A stretch of 64,000 bases of DNA from CAIYXB01 sp038146805 (GTDB lineage Bacteria; Cyanobacteriota; Vampirovibrionia; LMEP-6097), in assembly GCA_038146805.1 (NCBI GenBank), contig JAYQSH010000005.1, positions 496,001-560,000 on the forward strand, in the 5' to 3' direction. Every line of letters starts with the position of its first letter. Position 1 is the stretch's first letter. The notes under the pieces were generated by a model, which did not search any database, was not told the origin of the DNA, and was given only the letters and a program-made list of their open reading frames with translations. Shown here in pieces: positions 16,360 to 24,937 of this stretch. The translations under genes were made by a program, and so were the position numbers.

Positions 16360-17553
16360 TCATAATTTTTCTTGGATTGCTTTCAATAGCCTTAAGCGTG
16401 TTCTAGCTAAAGATTTAGAAATAGCACTTTGATTTTTAGCTAAGGTCCTAGCAATAGCACCTTGTGAATAACCTTTTAAAAACAATTTGAAAATACGTTT
16501 ATTAGTACGGGGAGAAAAATGCTTAATTTCTTGAGCACAAAATCTAATTAAATCTTTTCTAGAATATTTTCTAGCAAGCCTATCATAAAGTTCTTGCATT
16601 TGTTGATCTTGGTTTTTAGGAGCAAACAAAAAACTTTCAAGCTGTTTATAGACAAAATTTATATCACGTTTATGTAAAGAAAACTCTCTTAATCTATAGA
16701 TCTCTTCTTGAGAATAATTTAGTCTTTTAGCTAAATTTTTAACCTTGTTTTGTAAAGATCTTTTTGAGGAATGTTGCTGTGTAAAGTTTTCAAAAAAACT
16801 CTCTTCAGTCAAAAATCTTTTTAAAAAATCAAGGTCCTCAGGACTAAAAAAAGCTAGTTTATACGGGCTTATTTTAGCAAAAGCCTTTTGTTTTTTTATT
16901 TCAAAAAATTGTTTAGTTGCTATGATTAATTCTTCTTTGATTCTTTGTCTACGAGCAAAAATAGTACTATCATCCATTTTTAAAGCTTTTGCAATTTCTT
17001 GATCTGTTTTTCTTTTATCAATATATAAAGTTAAGATTTGTTGGTCTATTAAATCTAAACCTTGTACTAATTTTCTAAGAAATTGAAAAATTTTCTCTTC
17101 AGACAAATCTCCAAGAGCTGAATTATTAACAAGAGCTCTCTTAGAAAACAAAAACTCTAATAAACGATCGTCTCTATTCAAGGCATTATAATTTTCAAAT
17201 TTTTTTTCTGCTTCTGATGTTTGTATTTTATGCATCCAATTTAAACGTTGGCGCTTAGTCATAGACAATTTATTTTTTGCCCTTGTTAAGATTGTTGTAA
17301 CAACACGCCCATTTTTTTTCTTGGTGATTTCAGCTATTTGTGAATGATTAAAGCCAAAAAGATGTAAAGCCAAAACTTCTCTTTCAGGATTTGGCAAAGC
17401 TTGCCATTGAAATTGTTTTATACTTTTAATTGGCGATTTGGAAAAAGCTCGTTCTTGAGCTTCAACACGCAAAGCTTCTTTATATTGAGTTTCTAGGGAA
17501 GTTAAATGTTCCCATGCTTGATCTAATAAATGCCGAGCTGAACTTACAGACAT
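16360..17553 (-). CDS. Protein with three sigma-70 region 4-like helix-turn-helix domains
   Basis: The protein has 397 residues and no sigma region 2, but it has three separate region 4-like segments. HTH1 at about 53-97 has LPNPEREVLALHLFGFNHSQ followed by IAEITK. HTH2 at about 166-210 has LDLIDQQILTLYIDKRKTDQ followed by EIAKAL. HTH3 at about 346-393 has PRTNKRIFKLFLKGYSQGAI followed by ARTLAKNQSAISKSLARTR. Each has the loop-then-recognition-helix layout of sigma-4/GerE domains. Between them lie long Lys-rich helical linkers. It may act as a DNA-binding regulator without promoter opening activity. It follows mqnE by 2 bp, so the two are co-transcribed. I know of no named family with this plan. 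Confidence 0.7.
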   Translation of the reverse strand: MSVSSARHLLDQAWEHLTSLETQYKEALRVEAQERAFSKSPIKSIKQFQWQALPNPEREVLALHLFGFNHSQIAEITKKKNGRVVTTILTRAKNKLSMTKRQRLNWMHKIQTSEAEKKFENYNALNRDDRLLEFLFSKRALVNNSALGDLSEEKIFQFLRKLVQGLDLIDQQILTLYIDKRKTDQEIAKALKMDDSTIFARRQRIKEELIIATKQFFEIKKQKAFAKISPYKLAFFSPEDLDFLKRFLTEESFFENFTQQHSSKRSLQNKVKNLAKRLNYSQEEIYRLREFSLHKRDINFVYKQLESFLFAPKNQDQQMQELYDRLARKYSRKDLIRFCAQEIKHFSPRTNKRIFKLFLKGYSQGAIARTLAKNQSAISKSLARTRLRLLKAIQEKL

Positions 17554-17555
17554 AT

Positions 17556-18776
17556 TTAAACAACAGCATGTTTTGAATTTGCAATTGGATTATAGACTGT
17601 ATCACGCTCTATAGCTTGCAAATTTGCACCTTCAATTAAATCAACTAAAATATTTTTTTCTAAAGATCTTTTTTGCGCACCTGCCGCCCTTGTAATTCTT
17701 TCTGCTTTTACTGTACCGTCCAAATCATTTGCTCCAAAAGAAAGTGCAACTTGAGCCATTTTTTCTCCAAGTTGTATCCAATAAGCTTTAATATTGTCAA
17801 AATTATCAAGCATAATTCTTGAAACAGCAATATTTTTAAGTTCATCATAACCTGTCAAAGCCTTGACACCACGCTCGAGCAAATCATTTCCTTCATAATG
17901 ACAGCTCAAAGGAATAAATGTTTGAAAACCACCTGAAAGATCTTGAGCCTGCCTTAATAGATCAAGATGTTCTACTCTTTCTCTTGGATCTTCACCAATA
18001 CCAGCAAGCATGGTAGCGTTTGTTTTTAAACCTAATTTGTGAGCAGTTGCGTGGATATTAAGCCATGAATCTGCATCAATTTTATCGGGACACATCTCAT
18101 CACGAACTTGTCGCGAAAATATTTCAGCACCACCACCGGGCATACTATCAAGACCAGCTTTAATTAAGGCTTGAAAAATTTCTTCAATACTCAATTTTTC
18201 ACCATTATTTTTTCTTGCAAACTGTTGAAAAAAATCTATTTCTACTGCTGTAAAAGCTTTAACATGAATTTCGGGTACTTCTTTTTTGATTGCTTGAATA
18301 ACATCACAATAGTAATCAATCAAACATTTTGGATTAAGCCCACCAACAATATGCACCTCCGTAGCTCCCTCTAAGCGAGCAGCAACAACCCTTGAGACAC
18401 ACTCATCAATAGTCATTGTGTATGCACCTTCTTCGTTAGGTAATTTTGCAAAAGAACAAAAGTCACACTCACCAATACATACGTTTGTTGGATTCAAATG
18501 CAAATTTGTGTTCCACCAAACTTGAGACATTCTTTGTTTTGCAATTTCTTGGGGAAAACCTTTTTTTAAGGCAACTTCATAAGCTTTTTTTTGTCTTTGA
18601 AAATTTGCCAAATGAGCTAAAACAAAAAGCTCATTAGATTCAATTAAACGAATGCCTTCTGCAAGAGAAACTCGTTCGCTATTAATAAGTTTTTGAGCAA
18701 CAGATGCAAAATCATGATTAGACTCGGCTATCTGATAAACAAAGAATTCAGATGAGGTATTTAGTTTTTCTTGCAT
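17556..18776 (-). CDS. mqnE: Aminodeoxyfutalosine synthase (radical SAM)
   Basis: This 406-residue radical SAM enzyme has the CxxxCxxC cluster in NVCIGECDFCSF. Next come GATEVHIVGGLNP, HVKAFTAVEI, GLDSMPGGGAEIF, ICP-like MCPDKI, TNATMLAGIGEDPRERVEH, SGGFQTFIPLSCH and FGANDLDGTV. It ends near AIERDTVYN, as MqnE does. MqnE joins SAM to 3-((1-carboxyvinyl)oxy)benzoate in the futalosine route to menaquinone. MqnC is the nearest alternative, but FTAVEI with the PGGGAEIF context and the ERDTxYN end favour MqnE. Other futalosine genes are outside the window. An AGAGG lies 11 bases before the ATG. Confidence 0.88.
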   Translation of the reverse strand: MQEKLNTSSEFFVYQIAESNHDFASVAQKLINSERVSLAEGIRLIESNELFVLAHLANFQRQKKAYEVALKKGFPQEIAKQRMSQVWWNTNLHLNPTNVCIGECDFCSFAKLPNEEGAYTMTIDECVSRVVAARLEGATEVHIVGGLNPKCLIDYYCDVIQAIKKEVPEIHVKAFTAVEIDFFQQFARKNNGEKLSIEEIFQALIKAGLDSMPGGGAEIFSRQVRDEMCPDKIDADSWLNIHATAHKLGLKTNATMLAGIGEDPRERVEHLDLLRQAQDLSGGFQTFIPLSCHYEGNDLLERGVKALTGYDELKNIAVSRIMLDNFDNIKAYWIQLGEKMAQVALSFGANDLDGTVKAERITRAAGAQKRSLEKNILVDLIEGANLQAIERDTVYNPIANSKHAVV

Positions 18777-18853
18777 TGTTATAAGCCTCTAAGTTAATTA
18801 TGCCTGAAATAACAAGTGCTTTCAAGCTTACACGCATATTATAAAGAAAGATA

Positions 18854-18882
18854 TTATGAATAGTGGATTTACGCTGTATAAT
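18854..18882 (+). promoter_or_regulatory. Sigma-70-type promoter of the methyltransferase gene
   Basis: TTATGA (18854-18859), a 17-base spacer and TATAAT (18877-18882) lie 22 bases before the ATG at 18904. Confidence 0.5.
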
Positions 18883-18903
18883 GAGTTTGAGAATTAATTA
18901 ACA

Positions 18904-20211
18904 ATGGCAGATGAAGGCTATATAGTACTAGAAGATTGGACCGATTGCGATAAATCGCTAATCAAAACTCTTTCAGATAAATATTACAAAGCAAAAGGTA
19001 TTGAAGCCTTTCAAAGAAAAATTGGAAAATTTATCCCTAATGAAATTTCTAATTCTTATGCACATGCTTATAGCTTGGCAAAAATAGTTGAAAAACTTGC
19101 TGAAACACAAGAAAAAGTACGTGTACTTGATTTAGGTTGTGGCAATGGTTTATTTGTAAGGCATATGCTCAGTGCATTTCAAAAGCTTGGCATCTTAGAT
19201 AAAGTTGAATGCGTACTTGCTGACTTTTCAAAAAAATCACTCGATGATATCAAAAAAAATAAAATTCTTGCAGAATTTAAAAATACAAGCTTAGTTGAAG
19301 TCGATGCGCTCGATCTTGATAATGCAAAAACTCTTGACGGTAAAAATTTTACACTTGAAAAATTTGATTTAATAACTATGAATTATCTTTTTGATGCATT
19401 ACCAACAAAAGTTTTAAAGCCAAATAAGCAAGGCCACCTAGAAAAATTGCAATTTCGATTTTTACAAGAAGATTATGGACAAGAAAAAGTAAATTTTGAC
19501 AAAGAAACAATTTGCAATAACTTAGACTTGGTCAATAGTTTATTAATTGACACACAATGGGCTCAATACAACATTAATCAAGCAGAACCTATAGAAAAAA
19601 AATATTTTGATTTTGTTAAAGAAGAAGAGCCAAATCCAAATGGGGAAGTGGTTTATAGCTATGCTGCATTAAAGGTTATAGAAGATTGTATGGGCTTACT
19701 AAATGATAAAGGTATTGTTTATAGCGCCGAAATGAAAAACTTTTATCACTCTCAATCGAGTTTTACTGTTTATGGTAACGCAGCAGCTTTTGACATCAAT
19801 GAGGGTTTAATTTTAAATACTTTTATCAAAAAAGGTTTTGAGGTTTTTTTACATAGAGATTTTTACTTAAATCATTTTTTCTTTGCTAAAGAAAACACAG
19901 ACCTTGTTGTACATGAAAAAGCCATTAATAATTATTTTGTTCAAACGAGCATTAGTGATATCTTTGTTGATATAAAAGATGCTATTAGTTCAATCAATTC
20001 TCGTTATTCAAAAGAAATTTTCAAATTGTTGACAGAAGAGTTATTAAAAATCGATACTCAATCTTGTTTTAGCTTAGTCGCCCAAGCACAAAATGCCCTG
20101 AATTTTGAAGACAAAGAAAATGCACAAAAATTATTTACAGAAGCACAAAAAATTGATTTTTTTGATGAGTTTAATATCAAAGCAAGACTCAAAAGCATAG
20201 ACAATATCTAA
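18904..20211 (+). CDS. SAM-dependent methyltransferase-like protein
   Basis: The protein has 435 residues. After an N-terminal helical part, the Rossmann methyltransferase domain starts at about residue 73 with VRVLDLGCGNGLFVRHML (motif I). It continues with CVLADFSKKSL (acidic end of strand 2) and LITMNYLFDALP (post-motif loop). The last 60 residues look like a TPR-type helical pair (AQAQNALNFEDKENAQKLFT). The substrate is unknown. The gene stands alone behind its own promoter. The general look recalls the SAM-dependent methyltransferases of the COG1565 type, but I cannot assign one. Confidence 0.7.
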   Translation: MADEGYIVLEDWTDCDKSLIKTLSDKYYKAKGIEAFQRKIGKFIPNEISNSYAHAYSLAKIVEKLAETQEKVRVLDLGCGNGLFVRHMLSAFQKLGILDKVECVLADFSKKSLDDIKKNKILAEFKNTSLVEVDALDLDNAKTLDGKNFTLEKFDLITMNYLFDALPTKVLKPNKQGHLEKLQFRFLQEDYGQEKVNFDKETICNNLDLVNSLLIDTQWAQYNINQAEPIEKKYFDFVKEEEPNPNGEVVYSYAALKVIEDCMGLLNDKGIVYSAEMKNFYHSQSSFTVYGNAAAFDINEGLILNTFIKKGFEVFLHRDFYLNHFFFAKENTDLVVHEKAINNYFVQTSISDIFVDIKDAISSINSRYSKEIFKLLTEELLKIDTQSCFSLVAQAQNALNFEDKENAQKLFTEAQKIDFFDEFNIKARLKSIDNI

Positions 20212-20275
20212 AGATTTGCCAAAAGCTTGAGAAGATTTGAAGAAATTGCTATTTTCACTGAGTTTTTTGTAAAAA

Positions 20276-20308
20276 TGAGACAAAAACAACACGGTCCGGA
20301 GTGTCTTA
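20276..20308 (+). repeat. 33-nt palindromic repeat, copy 2
   Basis: It begins TGAGACAAAAACAACACGGT and ends CCGGAGTGTCTTA, in the gap before ruvB. Copies 1 and 3 are at 5127-5159 and 50037-50069. Confidence 0.8.
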
Positions 20309-20340
20309 TATCTAGAATAATGCTACCCTTATAAATATAA

Positions 20341-21369
20341 GTGGTCATAAGTAGCTCAATTAATTCAAACTCAAAAACCCAAGTCTTAGATGCCAGCGCA
20401 ACTAGTTCTGAAAAAAGCAATGAAGAGCTAAATATTTTAAGACCTAGTAGTTTTAAAGATTATATTGGTCAAGAAAAACTACAAAAAATTCTCAAAATTT
20501 CCATTGAAGCCGCAAAAGAAAGAAAAGACCTGGCAAGCTTAGGACACATTTTGCTCTACGGACCACCCGGGCTTGGTAAAACTAGTTGCGCCTATATTCT
20601 TGCAAAAGAACTTGGTGTAAACATTCACGTTTTTAGTGCACCCGCTTTAGAAAGACCTAAAGATATTTTAGGCATCTTAATGTCAGTGCAAGAAGGAGAT
20701 ATTGTTTTTATAGACGAGATTCATCGCTTGAACAAAATCACTGAAGAGCTCTTGTACCCTGCCTTAGAAGATTTTGAAATCGATTTAAACTCTGGTAAAA
20801 ATGAAAGCGCCAGAGTAATGCGACTTGCGATTAATAAATTTATTTTAGTTGGTGCAACTACCAAACTTGGATTTTTATCAGCGCCGCTCAGAGACAGATT
20901 TATGCATATCCAGAGAATGGAATTCTACCAAGAACATGAGCTAAAACAAATTCTCGAAAAAAATTCAAAAAAACTTAACATAGAATTTGATACCAAAGCC
21001 TTAAGCACTGTCGCTAACTGCAGTCGTGGCACTCCAAGAATAGCTAATCGCTTACTTAGATTAATTCGAGATTATGCTCAATACAAAAAAAGCCAACAGA
21101 TAAATAATGAATTGGTTTTAGAAGCTTTACAGCTTTATCAAATTGACTTATCAGGCTTAGACAATATGGATCAGAAAATTCTAAAAGCAATAATTGATAA
21201 TTACAAAGGTGGACCAGTAGGACTTGAAAGCATTGCTTTACTTTTAGGAGAGGATAAAAATACTATTGAAGATTACAATGAACCTTTTTTATTACAAAAT
21301 GGATTTTTAATAAGAACACCGCGAGGACGCCAAGTCACACAAAAAGCTTTAGAATATTTTAAATCCTAA
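20341..21369 (+). CDS. ruvB: Holliday junction branch migration helicase RuvB
   Basis: This 342-residue AAA+ motor drives branch migration with RuvA. Visible motifs are RPSSFKDYIGQ (the RuvB start box), YGPPGLGKTS (Walker A), IVFIDEIHRL (Walker B with sensor His-Arg), GATTKLGFLSAPLRDRF (sensor 1 and arginine finger) and GTPRIANRLLRLIRD (sensor 2). A C-terminal winged helix ends in FLIRTPRGRQVTQKA. The start is GTG at 20341, giving a serine-rich N-terminal extension of about 30 residues. A TATAAATATAAG stretch ends at the start codon. No ruvA or ruvC is nearby. Confidence 0.95.
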   Translation: MVISSSINSNSKTQVLDASATSSEKSNEELNILRPSSFKDYIGQEKLQKILKISIEAAKERKDLASLGHILLYGPPGLGKTSCAYILAKELGVNIHVFSAPALERPKDILGILMSVQEGDIVFIDEIHRLNKITEELLYPALEDFEIDLNSGKNESARVMRLAINKFILVGATTKLGFLSAPLRDRFMHIQRMEFYQEHELKQILEKNSKKLNIEFDTKALSTVANCSRGTPRIANRLLRLIRDYAQYKKSQQINNELVLEALQLYQIDLSGLDNMDQKILKAIIDNYKGGPVGLESIALLLGEDKNTIEDYNEPFLLQNGFLIRTPRGRQVTQKALEYFKS

Positions 21370-21706
21370 AATCATCTTCAGAATTATCATCTTCTTTTTT
21401 TGCTTTAGCTTTTAATTTCTCAATTTTTGCTTTTAATTCAGGATCACTAATCGAATCAATGTCAATTGAATCAAGGGTTTTAAAATCAATTTTAAACTTA
21501 AAAATACCCGTCATATAAATCAAAGTCAAACATGCTCCCCACAATAAGCCAGCTTGCCAAAGCTCAATTGATAAGTCACGATCAATATCAAAAAAACCAA
21601 ATGAATTCCATATATTTTGAATTATATAGCTTGGCAGAAAAATCAAAGTTGCCACTAAAACAAGTGCCAGCAAAATAATGAAAAAGTTGAATTGAAATAT
21701 TTTCAT
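21359..21706 (-). CDS. Small membrane protein, two helices and acidic tail
   Basis: This 115-residue protein has membrane helices at about 8-30 and 48-66, then a charged helical tail with KAKIEKLKAKAKKEDD. The layout resembles LapA-like (DUF1049) envelope proteins, but key motifs are not clear. The stop overlaps the ruvB end by 11 bp. No function assigned. Confidence 0.6.
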   Translation of the reverse strand: MKIFQFNFFIILLALVLVATLIFLPSYIIQNIWNSFGFFDIDRDLSIELWQAGLLWGACLTLIYMTGIFKFKIDFKTLDSIDIDSISDPELKAKIEKLKAKAKKEDDNSEDDFRI

Positions 21707-21780
21707 AACTTATATAAAGATCATAGCAAAACTTTATAAAATAGAGCTTCTACTAACAATACTATGCCAAAAAAACTTTG

Positions 21781-22755
21781 CTAAATAACAAAACCTTCGG
21801 CTAACATATCTTTTAAATCTAAAATTCCTATTGCTTGATTGTGTTCATCAACAACAACTAAAGAAGAAATTCTATATTCCTTCATAATTTCTGCTGCTCT
21901 TGCAGCAAAAGCAGTTTTCTCTATTGTTTTAGGGTTTTTATTCATTAAATCAGTTGCTGTTTTTGTAAACAAATCATTTTGAAACTTAATACTAGCGCGC
22001 CTGATATCGCCGTCAGTGACAACACCTAATACTTTTGCCTGAGCATCAACAACTAAAGCAAAACCTAATCCCTTGTCATCAATCTCTGTCACAAGCTCAG
22101 CAAACACACTCTGTGCTTGCACTTGTGGAATTGATTTAGATCTCATCAATTTAGAAACTTGAATAAAACTTCTACCTAATGAACCCAATGGATGCGAAGC
22201 CGCAAAATCTTCTTTTTGAATATTTTTTATTTTCATTAATGCAATCGCAAGTGCATCTCCCATTACAAGGGCGGCTGTTGTACTTGAACTTGGTGCCAAA
22301 TCAAGTGGACATGCTTCTTTTGCAACTGGTGTATGTAAAACAAAATCAGAATATTCTGCAAGGATACTATTTTTCCCACCCGTAATTGAAATCATAGCTA
22401 AACCTAGTTTTTTTATAGGCGCTAAAACTTTTCTAAGTTCTTCGGTATTGCCACTAAAAGATAAAGCTAAAACAGCATCATCTTTTTTGAGCATTCCTAA
22501 ATCTCCATGACCCATTTCTGCAGGGTGTACAAAAAAAGAAGGGGTACCAGTACTTGCAAGAGTCGCGGCAATCTTTGAAGCAATATGCCCCGACTTACCC
22601 ATGCCAGTTACAACCAAGCGTCCTTTAATTTCAGATATTAGCTTAACGGCATTTTCAAAATTTTCATCTAAAGAATTTTGCACATCTTCTAAAACTGCGA
22701 TTTCAGTAGCAAAAACCTCTTGAGCTATTTCTTTAATTGTTTTTGTGCTTGTCAT
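21781..22755 (-). CDS. kdsD: D-arabinose 5-phosphate isomerase
   Basis: This 324-residue KdsD/KpsF-type enzyme turns ribulose 5-phosphate into arabinose 5-phosphate, the first step to KDO of lipopolysaccharide. An N-terminal SIS domain (about 35-190) has VVTGMGKSGHIASKIAATL, HPAEMGHGDLG and SFSGNTEEL. Two CBS domains follow (about 205-324) with VVTDGDIRR. Full family length. Its presence argues for an outer membrane with KDO. No other kds gene is present. A TAATAC lies 5 bases before the ATG. Confidence 0.93.
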   Translation of the reverse strand: MTSTKTIKEIAQEVFATEIAVLEDVQNSLDENFENAVKLISEIKGRLVVTGMGKSGHIASKIAATLASTGTPSFFVHPAEMGHGDLGMLKKDDAVLALSFSGNTEELRKVLAPIKKLGLAMISITGGKNSILAEYSDFVLHTPVAKEACPLDLAPSSSTTAALVMGDALAIALMKIKNIQKEDFAASHPLGSLGRSFIQVSKLMRSKSIPQVQAQSVFAELVTEIDDKGLGFALVVDAQAKVLGVVTDGDIRRASIKFQNDLFTKTATDLMNKNPKTIEKTAFAARAAEIMKEYRISSLVVVDEHNQAIGILDLKDMLAEGFVI

Positions 22756-22813
22756 TAAGTATTAATATTAGCATTTCAGGGAAAATTATTATTAGAGCAA
22801 GATCTCTTAAATA

Positions 22814-24838
22814 ATGACAAGCGAAAACACTCAATATGGCTTAAAAAACAAGCTTAGTTTTAGCGATTTTTCACAAATCAATGAAAATCATCTGCAAATT
22901 AAACTAAGCAAAGAGCACAAAAAGGACGTTTATTTAAATATTGTATTTGTAAATGAAAATACAGTTCGTTTTCATTATCGCTTTGAAAAAAATTTTGACG
23001 AACTCAAGCCAAATGCAAATTTAAATTTTACACAAGAAAAAACAAAAATATCAATAGAAAAAAATCCTGATTTTTATTTGCTCAAAACAAAAAATTTTGA
23101 TATCAAAATAGATTTCAAACCTCTAGCAACAATTATTTATGACAAAGACAAAAACATTATCTCAGCAGATTTCCCACAACTGGGATTTTGGTCAGCAGAG
23201 CTTGACGATTTATCAAATCAAGAAATTAGAATCTATAGAGCTTATGGAAACAGCGCTCCATTAATATACGGACTTGGAGATAAAACGGGTGCTATAAACC
23301 GTTGGCAACAAAGATTTAGAAATGAACCTATTGATGCGCTAGGTTTCAATTCAAAAGACACCGATCCAATGTACAAAGACATTCCGTTCTTTATACATTT
23401 AGATTCAGAAACACAAATTGCACATGGAATTTTCTTTGATAATTTTTATAAAAAAACTTTTGATTTTGGTAAAGAAAAAAAACCCGGCAACTATTACTAT
23501 ATGTCTGCAGAAAAAGGTGAAGCTAATTTTTATTTTTTTTATGGACCAAGTATCAAAAAAGTTGTCAGTAATTACTTAAAACTAACAGGCATGCCATGCG
23601 AAATGCCGGACTGTGCTTTGGGCTATATAGCTTCAGGCATGTCATATTTAGAGAATTACAATCAAGAACAAGAGCAAGGTAAAAAAATCATCGAAACTCT
23701 TACACGATTCCAAGAAAAAAACTTTTCAACAACAGCATTTCATTTATCATCAGGCTACATTCTAGATGAAAACAATAAACGCCAACAATTCATATGGAAT
23801 AAAAACAAAATTAAAGACCCAAAGATGTTCGCTGAAGAACTTAAAAAACTAGGTATTGAAATTTCTTGTAATCTCAAGCCTGTATTATTAACCAGCCATC
23901 CTGAATATCAAGAAGCTTGCAAACAAGATTTATTTATTAACGATAAAAATGGGCAAAGCTTAGTAATAGATTTTTGGGGTGGTCAAGGTTCATATTTAGA
24001 TTTTCATAAAACTCAAACACAAACATGGTGGCAAAAAAAACTTGATGAACTTTTTTCTCTTGACGTTACTGGAATTTGGAATGACAATAACGAGTTTGAA
24101 ATTTTTGATACTTTTCAAGGTGAAGAAAATAAAGCCCTACAAGCAAACATCATGAACAAACTTGCTTATGAACAAGCACTAAAGCGAGGCTTTACAAAAC
24201 CTTGGATATTAACAAGGTCTGGTTATTCTGGCATTCAACAATACGCACAAACATGGATTGGCGACAATCAAAGTTCATGGGAAAGTTTGAAATATGATAA
24301 CGCCATTCTCACTTCGATGAGCTTATCAGGCTTAGTTCATTGTGGCACTGATATTGGTGGTTTTTATGGCGAAACCCCAGATGCAGAATTATTATTACGC
24401 TGGATTCAATGTGGTGTATTTACTCCAAGATTTTCAATTCATTCCTACAAAGAGCAAGCAACTGAAGCGGATATGTATGAAAAGAGTCACCCAGAAATTT
24501 TCAAACATATACAACAATCTTTTGCACTCAGAAAAGAATTGTTAGCTTATATAAAAACAGAACAAAAAAAAGCATTTGCATTAGGTGTACCAATCATGCG
24601 GCCACTTGTTTATGATTTTCAAAATGATAAAAATATTTTAGAAGAAAGTTTTAATTATATGTTTGGAGAACAATATCTGGTATGCCCAATTTTTAATCAA
24701 GATCCTGTAAAAGAGATTTATCTACCCTGCCAAAAAAGTCGTTGGCAACATTTATTTACCCAAGAACAATTTCAAGGTGGCAATTACTATAGTCTTGAAA
24801 ATAAACTAGATTATATTCATGTTTTTAGGCGCTGTTAA
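22814..24838 (+). CDS. Glycoside hydrolase family 31 protein
   Basis: The protein has 674 residues without a signal peptide. The N-terminal beta-sandwich includes LIYGLGDKTGAINRW. The barrel follows, with VTGIWNDNNEFEIF carrying the nucleophile aspartate (usual WNDMNE, here WNDNNE), TRSGYSGIQQYAQTWIGDN and HCGTDIGGFYG with the acid/base region. GH31 enzymes are retaining alpha-glucosidases, alpha-xylosidases and relatives. Being cytoplasmic, it probably acts on imported or internal alpha-glucosides. A glycogen or glycoside role is inferred. It lies directly before glpDK but is separated by a palindromic repeat, so it may be a separate unit. Confidence 0.9.
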   Translation: MTSENTQYGLKNKLSFSDFSQINENHLQIKLSKEHKKDVYLNIVFVNENTVRFHYRFEKNFDELKPNANLNFTQEKTKISIEKNPDFYLLKTKNFDIKIDFKPLATIIYDKDKNIISADFPQLGFWSAELDDLSNQEIRIYRAYGNSAPLIYGLGDKTGAINRWQQRFRNEPIDALGFNSKDTDPMYKDIPFFIHLDSETQIAHGIFFDNFYKKTFDFGKEKKPGNYYYMSAEKGEANFYFFYGPSIKKVVSNYLKLTGMPCEMPDCALGYIASGMSYLENYNQEQEQGKKIIETLTRFQEKNFSTTAFHLSSGYILDENNKRQQFIWNKNKIKDPKMFAEELKKLGIEISCNLKPVLLTSHPEYQEACKQDLFINDKNGQSLVIDFWGGQGSYLDFHKTQTQTWWQKKLDELFSLDVTGIWNDNNEFEIFDTFQGEENKALQANIMNKLAYEQALKRGFTKPWILTRSGYSGIQQYAQTWIGDNQSSWESLKYDNAILTSMSLSGLVHCGTDIGGFYGETPDAELLLRWIQCGVFTPRFSIHSYKEQATEADMYEKSHPEIFKHIQQSFALRKELLAYIKTEQKKAFALGVPIMRPLVYDFQNDKNILEESFNYMFGEQYLVCPIFNQDPVKEIYLPCQKSRWQHLFTQEQFQGGNYYSLENKLDYIHVFRRC

Positions 24839-24881
24839 ACAATCAAGCCAAGATATGCCACTTAAGATATTAGCGAAAACT

Positions 24882-24910
24882 GTGGTCTTCGTGCCTGGCA
24901 CAATGACCAC
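24882..24910 (+). repeat. 29-nt GTGCCTGGCAC palindrome, copy 1
   Basis: gtggtcttcgtgcctggcac followed by aatgaccac forms a near-perfect hairpin (GTGGTC/GACCAC and GTGCC/GGCAC). A second copy is at 34192-34220. The GTGCCTGGCAC core recalls REP-type palindromes seen in many bacteria. Confidence 0.75.
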
Positions 24911-24937
24911 TAAATGGGTATAAAAAACATATAAACT

